The notes: generated by a model not told the origin, from the letters alone. A DNA stretch of 64,000 bases from Cordylochernes scorpioides (GCA_030710605.1 CP092865.1:142938682-143002681); one strand, 5' to 3'; counted from the stretch's first letter, positions 10,254 through 22,009 are shown. Numbers and translations are program-made.

Positions 10254-10744
10254 TTGTTATTTTTAAACCACATTAAATAATAACTCGAATATCCTTGAAC
10301 GGTTATTTACATACCAGAGCCAATATAGACATCTATTTACAATTATTAGCTCCAGGTAACAGGACCACAGAAATAAGCGACTCCCAGACCAGAACAGAAA
10401 TAGGGCGAAGCGCCATCTATTGGAGGAGGTTGTAGGTCTTTTTCACTCTCATATACCCGACAAAATAATGTGACATTTAGGGAAATCTTTATTCACTTAT
10501 TACATAAATCCGCAAAGATAATAAGCCTCATATATGTGAACATTTTGGCTTCAGAAAACTGCACACAATTCAAGTCTTATGTAGGAAAATACAATGTAAA
10601 TATTATATCTAGATTCTGGGCAAGTAAAAAAAAAATTCACAATGTAAATATTTCTACAATTGTGAATAATTAGCTTATAGAACAAGAATAAAATATTAAC
10701 CCTGCCTAATGCTCTAAAGGTAATGGTAACAAATTTAAATAAAG

Positions 10745-11403
10745 AGAAAAGCATTTCCTGATATGCAACATAATGTTGCTGATGGATTGTGCCACCTGTT
10801 GGAAAAAATGCCAATCAATCGATTTTTGATTATTTCAGAATTTGCCAAATACATGATAACTCCAAAAGAGTTAACCATTTTCTGCATTTCATGCTGTTTG
10901 CCCTCATTAGCGTGATGCAAGCTGTACTTTAATGACCAAAAAAGTTTGTCTTTGAGGCTTCTTGAAAAATCAAGTAATGGATAATTAAGGAACTAGGGAA
11001 GCAAGAGAGCACCAAACTTTGAAAAAATAGTACATGATTCATTTTTGAACAATTATGAAATAAAAAAAATCAATGATTATTTGATATTTTTCCACAGATG
11101 TGGTGCAAGAAATATTTGTCAATCAGGAGAGGTCTCTGACTTTATTTATACAAATATACTCTTTTTTTTTTTAAGGAAGCCTCAAAGACTAGTTATTTCC
11201 GTCGTTTAGGTTTAGTAGCCCCACACTGATAAAGGTCAACAAGTTGGAAAGTGTATATTGTTAGCATTTCTTGATTTATCAAAATAAATATTTGGCAAAT
11301 TCTGGAATTTAAAAAAAAAAAAAAAAAAAAATTGGTAGTGATTTTTAAACAAATAGTGCAAACCATCAGCAACTTTAGTTAAAAGATCAGGAGATTCTCT
11401 TGA
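10745..11403. mobile_element. Foldback element with long inverted ends
   Basis: The two halves are inverted copies: GTTGCTGATGG.TTGTGCC at 10769-10795 pairs with ACCATCAGCAAC at 11362-11373; CAGAATTTGCCAAATA at 10837 pairs with TATTTGGCAAATTCTGG at 11290; TCTTTGAGGCTTC at 10952 pairs with GAAGCCTCAAAGA at 11176. The same end motif occurs at 19246-19393. No transposase is present, so this is a non-autonomous DNA element of unknown superfamily. Confidence 0.6.
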
Positions 11404-11751
11404 TCCCAGTACAATTTAATTTTCTTCATTTTTCATAACTTTAAATAGACAATTTTTATGCAAGATATCTATGACAACAATGTCATTGTCATTGAAAAGA
11501 AGTGAACATGGTAACATTGCACAATTATCCAAACCTCACTTATGGAATTGCATATTTTGATTTTTTTCTTTCACAGTATTTTTTTGTAATTTTTCTGAAT
11601 ATTATAAATTCATTTAAAAAAGTTTTTAGCCAATCTCTTGAAAAGACATCTGTAAAGCCTTTTAAATGTAAATATTTTTTATCACACAACTAATCTCAGT
11701 GAATATATTTGGAATCGTACTGGTAATATTAAGAATTTGTAGTGTAGTTCC

Positions 11752-12062
11752 TTTTTTTTTTTTGCTTATCCCCAGTGCACGTGGTTCAGGCCATGATAAT
11801 CATGGTGGGTAGAAGTAGGCGACTGCTTTTACTGTTAGTGCACCACATGTCTACAAATGTGAAAAGTAGTTCGACTTTGCACTTACAAATGTGCCAGAGC
11901 CCAGTTTAGTTAGTTTCACTCGCTGGTGGGGTTGGACTTTTGCAAGAATCGGGGGCCATTGGAGCATTTTTTTTAAACATAAAAAATTGGCCAATGCGGG
12001 AATTGAACCCGGGTCGTAGCGGTCGAAAACCAACGGTTTAGACCATCCTTCCACCAACCCAC
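11752..12062 (-). mobile_element. Complete tRNA-derived SINE
   Basis: On the minus strand a tRNA-like head starts near 12060, with A box TGGTCTAAACCG (12045-12034) and B box GGTTCAATTCCC (12009-11998), 25 nt apart. The anticodon loop region reads GGTTTTCGACC. A body of about 230 nt and an A12 tail (11763-11752) follow. GTAGTT occurs on both sides (11744-11749 and 12063-12068), a possible short target duplication. The body matches 821-1020, 14050-14243 (opposite strand), 20374-20562 and 62822-62930. Such elements are copied by LINE machinery and carry their own Pol III promoter. Confidence 0.75.
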
Positions 12063-12954
12063 GTAGTTATAATTTTATATTGGTATTCTCTATTTTGGTT
12101 ATTTTTTTTTTAAATATTAATTATTTGATTCTCTTATATAACCCAAACCAATCCTTTGTGCTTAAATTTTAAACTTTGAATATAATATTTTAATACAAAA
12201 ATAATTTAATTTTGTTGTTTTACTTTGCCTCCAAGATGATCATGGTCTTTCTTAGCAATGTCTTAAAATTCACAGTTGAGGTTTTTCTTAACTGATTTTT
12301 TAAAAATATTTTTTGTGAAACCTGAAGATTTTTTTTTAGTCCAAATTTTTTAACATAACACACCAAGGGATCAGAGGTTTCAGTGAGTCAATGTTTCTGC
12401 CATTAGGACATTTTTCATTTTTATATACAATATTAAATCGTCAAAGTAATAATTTTAGAAAACTCTCTTGTATATTCAAATTTTAATAATGCAATTTCAA
12501 TTAAATATATTTTTAAAATGTTTATAAATAATATTTTTTGGAAAATTTGAATATTGTTATTTGCAATTTTTGTATTTTTTTAATACCATTGCTTTGGATC
12601 CTATTTTCTCCAAAATAATCAAAATTAGTACATATATTTTAATGGAACTTTTAATCATTTTATATTATCCTTATTTAAATAGAGTAGTGAAAATTTAAAT
12701 AAACTTTCGGTTCATTTACTGAATTAGCCATCTACAATTCAACAAATATGATCTTGCATTTTGTTATAACTTAAAAATAATTATAAAGGTAGAAATGTTT
12801 CTCCATTACTAACTTCATTTATAGAATATAGAATAACTCTCTTGATAAAAAATTAATACATATAGAGGTAGGTGTGAAAGAAGTCAATGTCATTGTATCA
12901 TGGACAAAATGGCAATAATACAGATTTTTGAAACATAAATAATTAAAAATAATA
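12063..12954. other. AT-rich stretch, nothing recognised
   Basis: Mostly A+T runs and short repeats. No open frame, RNA gene or element terminus could be supported. Confidence 0.5.
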
Positions 12955-13935
12955 TTTTATTCTAAATGAGGAATATAGCAGTTGAAAGGAAATAAATAAT
13001 GAAAATAAAAAGAAAATTTAAAAAAATAATTTTAAAATAATCATGAAGATCTTTTTAAAAAAAATCCTTTATAGATGTCAGTTTTTGCACTGAAATCCTA
13101 TTCAGGATTTATTCCAGATAGTCTATTTAAAAAATAAAAACATGCATGTCTTTCTTCCTCTGGAATGTCTTTTAAATAACAAATAGTTTTTAATGTATTA
13201 AAGCCATCCACTGCTGCTGCAGGTGTTATTGATTTTGTTTAAATCTTTTATAATAACAAGGAAATGGAATATTGAAATAAAATGTTATCATAATCATTGT
13301 GGCTACATTTTATGAATATTAATTTATTTAAATTAATAATTTTATATTAATAATAATTTTATATTAATAATAATTTATATTAATAATAATTTATTTAAAT
13401 TAATAATATTGGTAAGAACGCCCGTTGAAGAACTAATTGTTCGAAAGCTAGCGTCCGTTATTTGTAATAATAAAAAATACTGATTGTGAGAGGTTTTTTG
13501 TCTTTTGGATTTAAACTTTAAAATAACTAAATATTTTAATGCTGAAAATTGAAAAGAAAATAATATTAATTAGTCCACGAATCCTAAATTTCAGCGTAAA
13601 AAAAACAAACAAAACAATAACACTCGCGACATTGCGCAACGGGACTGCAAAGTGAAACTTAAACTAACTGAAACCAAAAGCGCGCGGCGCGATTCTATCG
13701 TCGCCCGCCGATCGTCGCCACCGCCATAATGCCATTTTGGCGGTAAAGTTGTACGTAAAAAAACATTATCTGTCAAAATTTGGATTTTAAAATGGTCGAA
13801 CTATTGGAACAGTCGTATTGTCGATACTGTCGAATATCGGTTTGTTATTTGATAGGCCGGAGGTCGGGACATCAGAATATGATCGAATTAAGGTAGTGTC
13901 GAATTTGCGTGTGTCGAATTAACGAGGTTATACTG
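12955..13935 (-). mobile_element. pogo/Tigger-like DNA transposon end, no transposase
   Basis: On the minus strand the sequence starts CAGTATAACCTCGTTAATTC at 13935, directly beside a TA at 13936-13937, followed by further GTCGAATT-type repeats. CAG...ACCTCGTTAATTCGA flanked by TA is like the termini of pogo/Tigger elements. It continues into a GC-rich stretch (13620-13740) resembling an untranslated leader, but no transposase frame is visible before the repeat leaves the comparable region. Confidence 0.45.
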
Positions 13936-14243
13936 TAATTACTATACTGCATATAAGTCACTGCACATGTCACAGAAAATTTGTGGATGAGTAGTATAAA
14001 CAGTTGAATTTTGATAGCCACAAATAAGGATTATTTTCATTTTAAAAAAATGACTTCAATCGGCCCTGGTTCTTCTAATGTCCAACCCAACCAGCGAGGG
14101 CATGAAAACATAAAGGGTTCTGACACACTTCAAGTTCAAATATTGAACTGCTTTCCACATGATCAGACATGTGAGGTGCTTACAGTAATAGCAGACTCAA
14201 ACTTACCATCCACTATAATTATCATGGCCTGTATCATGTAAAA
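12955..14243. repeat. Large inverted repeat, left arm
   Basis: This arm is matched in reverse complement by 62822-64000 with very few differences, the largest being the length of an ATTAATAATAATTTTAT tract at about 13320-13405. The match runs off the right end of the window, so the full repeat is longer. It includes a SINE body (14050-14243) and a DNA-transposon-like end (13935 leftwards). Confidence 0.9.
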
Positions 14244-14264
14244 AAGAGAAAATAGAAAAAAAAG
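14050..14264 (+). repeat. SINE body copy, plus orientation
   Basis: It carries the family core in plus sense: CCAACCCAACCAGCGAG, TTCTGACAC, ATAATTATCATGGCCTG, then an A-rich tail from 14241. No A or B box remains at its left end. Confidence 0.65.
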
Positions 14265-14485
14265 TTACAGAGCATTCCAAGAATATATAAACCTAAAAAT
14301 ATCTCAATGTAATCAAATCAAACTATTCCTATACTGGTAAAATTTACTGTTATAGAAAAATATATAGGCCTTGATCCCTAATATGCAGAAATGATAAAAA
14401 AGGCTAATATTGATACGATTCCTTTATATTCCTCTGAAATAAAATTTCTACTAAAAACAAATAAGATGAAAATCATAAATATCTA

Positions 14486-15740
14486 CAGGGTGTACCAGGT
14501 AAATTGGGAATTTCAACAAAGGTATTTTAACTGAAATTTTTTGCAAGTAAAAATTAAAATATCCGAATGAAATTTGACACAGTAGTAGATAAAAGGATAT
14601 AGGTTTTATTTATTCAATGTAGTTTCCATTATTAGCTACAACAGTCTCGAGGCGAGTGCGGAATGAAGCACAGGCCTTGGCGACGATGACCTTGTCCATT
14701 TGGGTCATCACCCTGTGAACTGCTTTCTTGACAGACTGGATGGTGGTATGAGGAGCTTTGTTGACATCTCTCTCAACAACGCCCCATACATAGTAGTCGA
14801 GGGGATTGCAATCTGGAGAATTAGGGGGCCAAATATCAGGACCCCAGTGACTAGGGACGTTAAGTGTCAGCCACGATTGTGTCTTTTTTGCCTTATGGAC
14901 TGGAGCTGAGTCCTGTTGGAAGACATACTTCCTTCCTGCGGCCACCATGTCCATCCAAGGCTTCACAACGGTCTCCAGAACATTGATGTAGGTGTCAGCG
15001 TTCATCCTAAGGCCCTTCTCAAAGAAATGGGGAGGCATGACATCACCTTCACTGCTGATAACGCCAAGGACCATTACGGAGGCAGGAAATTTCGTGTGCA
15101 TCACGACAGGTATCTCTGAGGGTCTTTACAGATCCAGCGATCATTCCTGGGATTTACCTTTTGGTCCACGTCAAAGTTCTTTTCGTCAGAGAAGAACCTT
15201 AGCATGCCAAAAGAGTCGTGTTTCAGGTTGTTGAGGAGGGCAGCAGCCTTTCCTTTTCTGTTATTCTTCATATTCTCAGTCAGCAACTAACCTTTCCGAA
15301 GGGCATAAGACTTGAGACCAAGGTCCTCATGGATAGTTCTGACAATTGTCATAGAGCCAACGTCCATTTCCTTGGCTATGGCCCTCATGCTCTTCCCAGG
15401 GTTTCCATCAATCTTCTCCTTGACATTTTTGACAAATTCTTCGCCTCTTACCCTGTCCGATCGACGCGAGTGCTTTTTCCTTGTAGCTATCCCCTCTTTG
15501 TTACTGTCGGCCTCATCAAACTGCTTCTTGACACGATAAATAGTGGTTTTGGGCAACTTAAGAAAATCCACTATCTCTTTGGGGCTCCTTCCGGCGCGCA
15601 GAGCAAAGATGATGGCAGGTCGATTTTCAAATTCTCGGTTACTCTTCATCACTACACTGCGCACACATGTACTGTTGCATTTTACATGAATATGGCTACG
15701 TAATGAAAAAAGTTAGTCCCAATTTACCTGGTACACCCTG
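14486..15740 (-). mobile_element. DD37D mariner-superfamily transposon (maT-like)
   Basis: The element is 1255 bp, bounded by perfect 24-bp terminal inverted repeats (14486-14509 and 15717-15740; start CAGGGTGTACCAGGTAAATT) and by TA on each side (14484-14485, 15741-15742). It encodes one transposase on the minus strand. Termini look intact, so it could still be moved in trans by a related transposase. Confidence 0.9.
14610..15649 (-). pseudogene. Mariner-family transposase, DD37D catalytic spacing
   Basis: The likely start is the Met at 15649 (MKSNREFENRP). Residues 1-50 form the first helix-turn-helix (RAGRSPKEIVDFLKLPKTTI), and a second DNA-binding part follows (SMRAIAKEMDVGSMTIVRTI). The catalytic domain shows FSDEKNF (first Asp), QQDSAPVH (second Asp) and SPDCNPLDYYVWG. 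I count 37 residues between the second and third Asp, the spacing of maT-type elements. Two breaks: an in-frame TAG at about 15287-15289, where the text otherwise reads on, and a one-base deletion near 15106 that shifts the frame before HTKFPASVMVLGV. All three catalytic Asp are kept. Confidence 0.88.
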
Positions 15741-16689
15741 TATTTGGGAAAGCAGAAACTTCCTTGAATCAATCCAACAATCTTATATTTATTATCGAAA
15801 TTCATTGTTCTCTTGCTCTTAATGTAACTTCAGAGATGAAATTTACACTGAATGAATTTAATATTGAATAGATTATTTAGGTCACATGACAGTGGATAGC
15901 CAAGTATTTTTAACAAAATATAAATATTAAGAAATTTATTAAAGTAGATTATTACATCAAATCCTCCAAAGGTGACCACATAATTGGATGCTTTGGGGGA
16001 GAGTGTAAAGTAAAAAAGTGATTTAAAGATGAAGTTTAAATGCCTTTAATAAATAGCCAGAAAAGATAAGTATATGTGGCAAATAGGTTAAATATTAATT
16101 TACATTTAGAGAGAAAACTAATTTCTCAATTCACACTCTTTTTCTGTTTGACTGTACTCCATTTAAATCGGGCCTTTTAAACTCCATTAAAAGGTCTCTT
16201 ATGATTTTTCTTCTTTTGGGTTATCAGGTCACGGACACAACAAATTCAGTTCTCTATTTCTATAAAGAATTTAAAACTTACTTTATAAAGACACTTAAAT
16301 ATTGGAGTGAATTTCATTTGAAGAATTCTTCATCCAATATACAACATAGGGGAATTTATTGCTTTCAAAATTACAGGGCCATAACCCAAAATTTGAGTGT
16401 AAAGGCTTCTATGATTCCCTGATCAAGGATTTGAACCAGATATGCAAAATTAAAGAGAATATATCTTTACCTGTGCAATGGAATTTTTCTATTACTGTAC
16501 CCTTATTTTTAAAATGGATTTTTCTGTCAGTATCTCAATTAGGATTGTCTACTGTTACCTCTCAATTGTCCTTTCACTTGAAAATTATGTGATTATTGTT
16601 GGTGTTGCAAGCAACCTCAGATGATACAAGTGGTAAACTCTACACTATGTGAAACTTCAACAACAGGATTAGAGGTGAAATTGTACTTA
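15741..16689. other. AT-rich stretch, nothing recognised
   Basis: Short open frames at 16201-16592 have no recognisable motifs and I do not call them genes. Confidence 0.4.
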
Positions 16690-17614
16690 CCACTTGGCCT
16701 CCTTTTCCGGCAATCCCAGTTTTTGTGTCCTGTCTGTAGACATATGAAGTGCCTGGGTGTCCTGTCCAGCCTTGTGAGTCTCCTTGCCATCTAAGTTTGT
16801 GTTTCAGCCCATAGGTATTGTCTTAGTGTTTGTTTAAATATTTCGCTCCATGTCGCTGTTTCTATTGGAATGGCTGCCGATGTCTCACTTTCTTCCTTCT
16901 TTCCTCTCTTCAATTTGTTGTTTCATCGAGGAATTTCACTGCCTCGAGGAATTTAGACTTCTCTGGTTCCCGGTTGCTATTCCAAGCGGCTACCAGCAGC
17001 AAGAAGTCTTCAGTGCCAATTCCTACAGTGCTTCTCTGGTTGATCTAAAACGTGAAAACTCACCAGCTGTCGCTTTTGCCGTAATGAGGTCTGTTATGTA
17101 TTCCACGTGGATTCTGTCGATTATGGACTTTTCATTTTCTTAGATCATTGCCCCTATTACTTTCCTGGTTGTCGCTCCTTGAATATCATAGTTTCAGCAC
17201 CTCCAGTATATCTTCAAGTGCTGCCGAAGATTCGAACCTCCACCAGATGAATTTGCAATCGTTAAGTAGAAGCTGTCGCATTAGGGACTTAATCCAGTCT
17301 CCTTTTGGTACTTTGCTTGTTGTCAGCCACGTTTTGAATTCCTCTATGTAGTCTTCGATGTTTTCCTCCTCGGGGTTGAAAAACTGTGCCTCTATATAGC
17401 CGATATTTATGTTTGCAGCTTGAAGTGCTGGGCCTAGTTTGCGCTTCACAATGTGATTCGACAAAGGCGAAGATGTAAGCTTCAAAAGGTTTATTTGCTG
17501 TGGTGCTCTATCCTGTTGGGCTATGGTCACCAAGGCCCGGTCCAGGAATGTCTTTAAGTTCTGGGTCTTATTGGGCTGGTAGTAGGTGGGGCTGGAGCTT
17601 TGTGCCCTTTTCAA
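16690..17614 (-). pseudogene. LTR-retrotransposon gag relic
   Basis: The minus-strand frame 17614-17186 (about 142 residues) reads as a gag capsid-like protein: IEAQFFNPEEENIEDYIEEF, W at the end of the first helix block, then GDWIKSLMRQLLLNDCKFIW. Downstream the frame is broken. At about 16767-16715 a zinc knuckle is visible as HFICLQTGHKNWDC, i.e. CCHC with its first Cys replaced by His. No protease or RT follows. I cannot assign the clade. Confidence 0.55.
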
Positions 17615-17846
17615 TCACCGATCAAGATCCAAATAGGACGAAGGGTAAACGATTACTGGCAAGTTGTATTTAACACATTGCCTTGAAACGGTGGTCAATG
17701 ATCAAATATAATTCATATCCCTCAACTCTGTATTGACATTTCTTTCTGATAAAGCTAGAATATTTAAATTAAAAATAAACTGATATTAAAATAATAAGGC
17801 AAAATATCGGTTTCTGATTATAAACACAAGGCAATATGACAAATCC

Positions 17847-17902
17847 AAATAGTGTGTGACGTTTCGTTAACAACGTGTTACCGAAAAAATCACACACTAT
17901 TT
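17847..17902. repeat. Long perfect-ended hairpin
   Basis: AAATAGTGTGTGA and TCACACACTATTT are perfect 13-bp arms; inside them TTTCGTTAACA and TGTTACCGAAA extend the pairing with one mismatch, leaving a 3-nt loop. No gene is attached. The rest of 17615-19130 shows no supportable gene. Confidence 0.7.
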
Positions 17903-19245
17903 ATTTATTCGAATTTTATCTTTTTACTTCATGTTTAAAAATTGAAATAATTTTCAACTGTCACATGTACCATTGTTCGCCTACCTCTTGACACACAACA
18001 ATATCTAATAAAAATATATTATTGCATACATATATAAAAAGTCTCTACTTCCCTAGTTCCCTTGAGAATGACCTCATATTAAAATTCTTTTTTGCCTTAT
18101 CCCCCCCTTTAAAGGGGCAGGTTGTCTTTGGATTCTCACTTCTTTCGCAATGATTTCTTCTGTTCTTCTGCTTCAATCTGTTTCTTGCCGAGATCTCTCC
18201 TTATTTACCCCAACCACCACTATTATATCTTTCTATATATGAAAATTTAATTTATAATTTAATTTTTTTCTTCTTTGATAAACTATTTTTTATCAATATT
18301 ACTTGCTTAATATTTTCTATACCCACAAGGTCAGGGAATTTGATTTTAATGGATTAAATTTACAATCTTGATGAGTTGGAATATAGGTTCTGTCTTGCGG
18401 CTTCCATACATTTCAAGAAGTGGTCTAGTGTGACCTCTATGATGCATTGATAATAATTTAATCATTTAAGTGTAATTTTTTTTTTTACTATAAATGTGAG
18501 ATAGGTAGGTAACTGGAATATCTTTAGGTTCATTATGTGTCAGGAATGGAATAACAATGGGTGTTTTCCAATCATTAATTTGTTTTCCTTTTTAAACTGG
18601 TTATTATAAAGCTTAATAGTCTTGCTCTAATTGTTTCAAAGCATCGGTAAGTTCTGTGGATGTGAGATCATTGAATATTGGTTCGTTATTTGTAGAGAGA
18701 GTAAATGAAAATATAAAGACTAGAATATTTCTTTCACACATGATTCAAACCTATACTGTCCTACTACAATTTAAAAAAATGTTGAGGGCTTGGCTCATTA
18801 GTGTTGAACACTCAATGGTTTCACCAATTTAATCTACCAGACCGTTTCTTTAGAGCTCTAATACTATATTGGATCATTCTGCTTATATATGCTACACTGA
18901 AAGGCGAATCTTAATAATGGTATTTGAGTAAACTGTGAACATAATCTTTTAGGACAGTAGAATTACATATAAATATCCTCATCGAGCAATGTCTTTCACA
19001 AACAATAAGGCAAGGCCAGTTAGGCATAAATTAATATTAATCAATAATGGGCCATCTATGAATAGCAAATGAAAGCAATAAGATATGAATGTTTTTTTCA
19101 CACATGAATGTCTTTACTGCGATCGAAAAAATATTGTGAGGGCTTGGCTGATTGGTGTTAAACTCTCCAAGTGGTTTTGCCAATTTAATATACCAGACCA
19201 GCGAAGGTTATAATTGTACTTTTGGAGAAGGTAGATAAATTCAAA

Positions 19246-19393
19246 ATAAGGCATCTCCTTATCGTGCAAATGAAAGTTGCTGATGTCTTGCGCCATCTGT
19301 CAGAATAAATATCAGACACATCATCATCGCCATCATACAGATGGCACAAGCCATCAGCAACTTACAGTTGCATGATAAGGAGATGCTTTTTCT
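19246..19393. repeat. Inverted repeat of the 10.7-kb foldback family
   Basis: Arms of about 55 bp (19246-19300 and 19337-19393) share GCATCTCCTTATC.TGCAA and GTTGCTGATG.CTTG.GCCATCTG in opposite orientation around a spacer of about 36 bp. The end motif is the one found at both ends of 10745-11403. A direct repeat (GAGGGCTTGGCT.ATT.GTGTT) also links about 18783 and 19138. Confidence 0.65.
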
Positions 19394-19564
19394 TAATATA
19401 TCCACCTTATTCCAGTGTTATTTCACATTTGTACAAATTTTTCACATTGTTCCACCTTCTAACGCACTTCTGGTCTTAACTACTCCTTTCATGATTTCTC
19501 AAGATGCCTGCCTGAATGACCAGTTTTTTGTTTGTTGCGGTCAGCTTGCACCACAGCTGATGAG

Positions 19565-20260
19565 GGCCAACAGCTCAAAATGTGTATAAGTGAACAAGTC
19601 GATTCCACTCTACAATAAAATTTTTGATGACTTCAGTCATATAGAGTACATATCAAAGTTGAAGAATTAAAGAATTAATTCTCCAATCTCAGTTATTATT
19701 TCTACCTTTTCATTTACGATCGTTGCTCCATTCTGGTCAAATATTACTTTGTTTCTTTTGTTAACTATACAAGCAACTAACAATAGATTGCATTATAGAT
19801 TTAGGACATAAAGTACATCTTGAGGCTCAACATGAGTGTTCTCATTTGAAACTATTTTAATTTTGCATTGTTGGGTTGTTTTTATTGATCGATTAGATTC
19901 CTCTAAAATATAATTTGATTATATTTAATGACTTCTTCTAGACATGAATTGTCATTTGTCAGATGAATTGAGAATGCCGAGCCAAGTTGCCACACAGTTT
20001 CTAATGTTTCTGCTGCTCTTTCCAATCCATGAGAGCATGATGTCGTTGAGGGCAATATTTCTTACATTGATTATTATCTTTATCAGTTTTCCTATTTTGC
20101 ATATCCTCATATTGATGGCGTAAATTTGTATTTTTAATTTGAATTGTCAGGATTATACCATCAGTCTTTTTTAAGATGACACAATTTGTTGCACATGTGA
20201 CACCATTTTCAACCGCCAAAACAAATAGGCCTAAACGAACTGAAGAAAGAAAGCTGGGAA
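19565..20260 (-). pseudogene. Ty1/copia gag-pol fragment, copy 2
   Basis: Same content as 1-700: zinc-knuckle remnant (frame 20219-20001 starts MAVENGVTCATNC in the shifted frame), then the protease and pre-integrase segment, more broken than in copy 1. No independent function is expected. Confidence 0.65.
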
Positions 20261-20373
20261 TCTTGGCTTGAAAGCTTTGAATGGTATGAAATTGCTACCT
20301 AATTAAGACGCAAAAAAAACAGTTACAGGTTTCTATATTTTGGGCTGCGATGGGGCGAGAGACTCAATATATT

Positions 20374-20562
20374 GTTTTTTTAATGCACATGGTACAGGCC
20401 ATGATAATCATGGTGTGATAAGTTGGCGACTGCTTTTGCTGTAAGTGCCCCTCATGTCTACACATGTGAAAAGCAGTTTGATTTTTGCACTTACAAGTGA
20501 GCCAGAGCCCCGTTTGGTTACTTGCCATCGCTTCTGGAGTTGGATTTTTCAAGAAATGGGAT
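20374..20562 (-). repeat. SINE body fragment (copy in composite repeat 2)
   Basis: It matches 821-1020 and the SINE at 11752-12062, including the CCATGATAATCATGG palindrome. A T-run at 20374-20381 may be the reverse of its A tail. Confidence 0.6.
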
Positions 20563-20567
20563 GGGGG

Positions 20568-20700
20568 GGATTGCTAGGATTATTTTGATTTATCTGCCCA
20601 TCATTTAATTCGAAAGATTTCAAAATATTTTGAAATCTTTCAACTTAAATGTTGCACAGATAAATCAAAATGATCTGAGCATTGTAAAAAATAATTCTGA
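20568..20700. repeat. Foldback hairpin, copy 2
   Basis: Arms around 20578-20617 and 20650-20700 pair (GATTATTTTGATTTATCTG with CAGATAAATCAAAATGATC). From 20700 to 21600 I see nothing supportable. Confidence 0.65.
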
Positions 20701-21599
20701 AGATCATTTGTTGATTGGAAGTTGATTCAGAGAAAAACACAGACACATCAATCAATAGTTTATTTAAACTCCAGATGTATCACCGACTTCCTGTCACGCT
20801 CGTCAGTGGAATGATTACCTTGAAACCTAGTTCTACTTATATGCATGCAATATTTTTCTGAAATACATAAAAGGTATCTGCATAAATGAAAAAATCCAAA
20901 AAATTTCAAAATTAAAAACTTTAGCAAATTAAAAAATTAAAATATAAAATTATACATGGCCTTTTAAAAATATTTGTCTGTATTTACGTATGTAGGGCCT
21001 TACATCAGGGGAACAAATCGCCAATAATATGTAAGGAGATGTTGGTCGTCAAAGTATTAAACTAGAGTTATGAAATATAAAATTAAATGCAAAAGAATAA
21101 AGCACAGAGAAATAAAACTATAAAATATATGAAATATTGACCAATAAAACCCTTAAAAACATAACATTGGATTGAAGGTTACAAATATTCATAAACTATA
21201 CCTGAAACTCGTCTACTGTTAGGGGCTGTCTATCTTCTCATTTAAGTAATTCCCAGGCTTTCTGATTTCCAGCCTTCAAGTTGTAGTCTTTCCTCCTTGT
21301 TTCTAAACCCTCTGTGTTGAACCTCGGCTCCATTCTAGTTCACCTAGTGGTCTTCCTTAATTGGGTGTATCCCGATGTTTATGATGTTCCTGGTGCCTCA
21401 GAAGCCCTGTTGGGGCTCTTTGATTATTTTGGCCAGTGTTCTTTTAGACTCATCTATGTACCTTTTGCTACATTCAGAACAGTTTATCTGATATCTCCAA
21501 AATAAGTTTGAAAGTTTTTTCACCAAAGTTAAACACCATAATCGAAAGATTTAAAATCAATCAAATGAAGCAGTAAAACAATAAATCATTTCTGACTAG

Positions 21600-22005
21600 C
21601 ATAAAATTACAGATAGCAATCTGCAAATAAACTGACATGTGTGATGAATTGCTTAAAGATTGAATAGTAGTAGGAATTGTCAACAATGAAATAGGAGAAA
21701 GACATCTTTGTGAGCTTGACCTTAATATGAAAAGAGCCAAACAAATCTGCATAGCATGTAAAAATGCTATTAACCAAATGAAATATGTACTAGAAAACTC
21801 AGACAAACAAGTTGATGTGACAAAGATGAACAGTAAGAAGTGGGAAGATAGAAAAGAGCTGAGAAAAGAAAACACCACTAACCGAAGTTACAAAATCATT
21901 GAAAATTGCAGAAATTGTGGTCGATCACACAAAATCAACCAATTTCCAGCATTTCAAAAGGAATGTAACAAATGCACAAATCTCTTCAACACCCACCATG
22001 GGCTT
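21600..22005 (+). pseudogene. Ty3/gypsy gag relic with zinc-knuckle motifs
   Basis: The plus-strand reading GIVNNEIGERHLCELDLNMK, then KRAKQICIACKNA and CRNCGRSHKINQFPAFQKEC, matches the plan of arthropod gypsy gag proteins, where RDRIVxGI is followed by an 'A-EIC' helix and a CxxCG.H....CPA...C.KC knuckle. The usual Cys before PA is Phe here. A TGA sits where the Arg of RDRIV is expected (about 21660). A repeat unrelated to gag takes over after about 22005. Confidence 0.6.
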
Positions 22006-22009
22006 GTGG

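Larger units (their letters stand above)
19565..20688. repeat. Composite repeat, copy 2
   Basis: Second copy of the 1-1159 unit in the same orientation: Copia fragment (about 19565-20260, minus), SINE block (20374-20562) and foldback hairpin (20568-20700). Confidence 0.85.

Noticed and set aside
14700-15703. Several plus-strand frames up to 161 codons
   Set aside because: Antisense to the mariner transposase.
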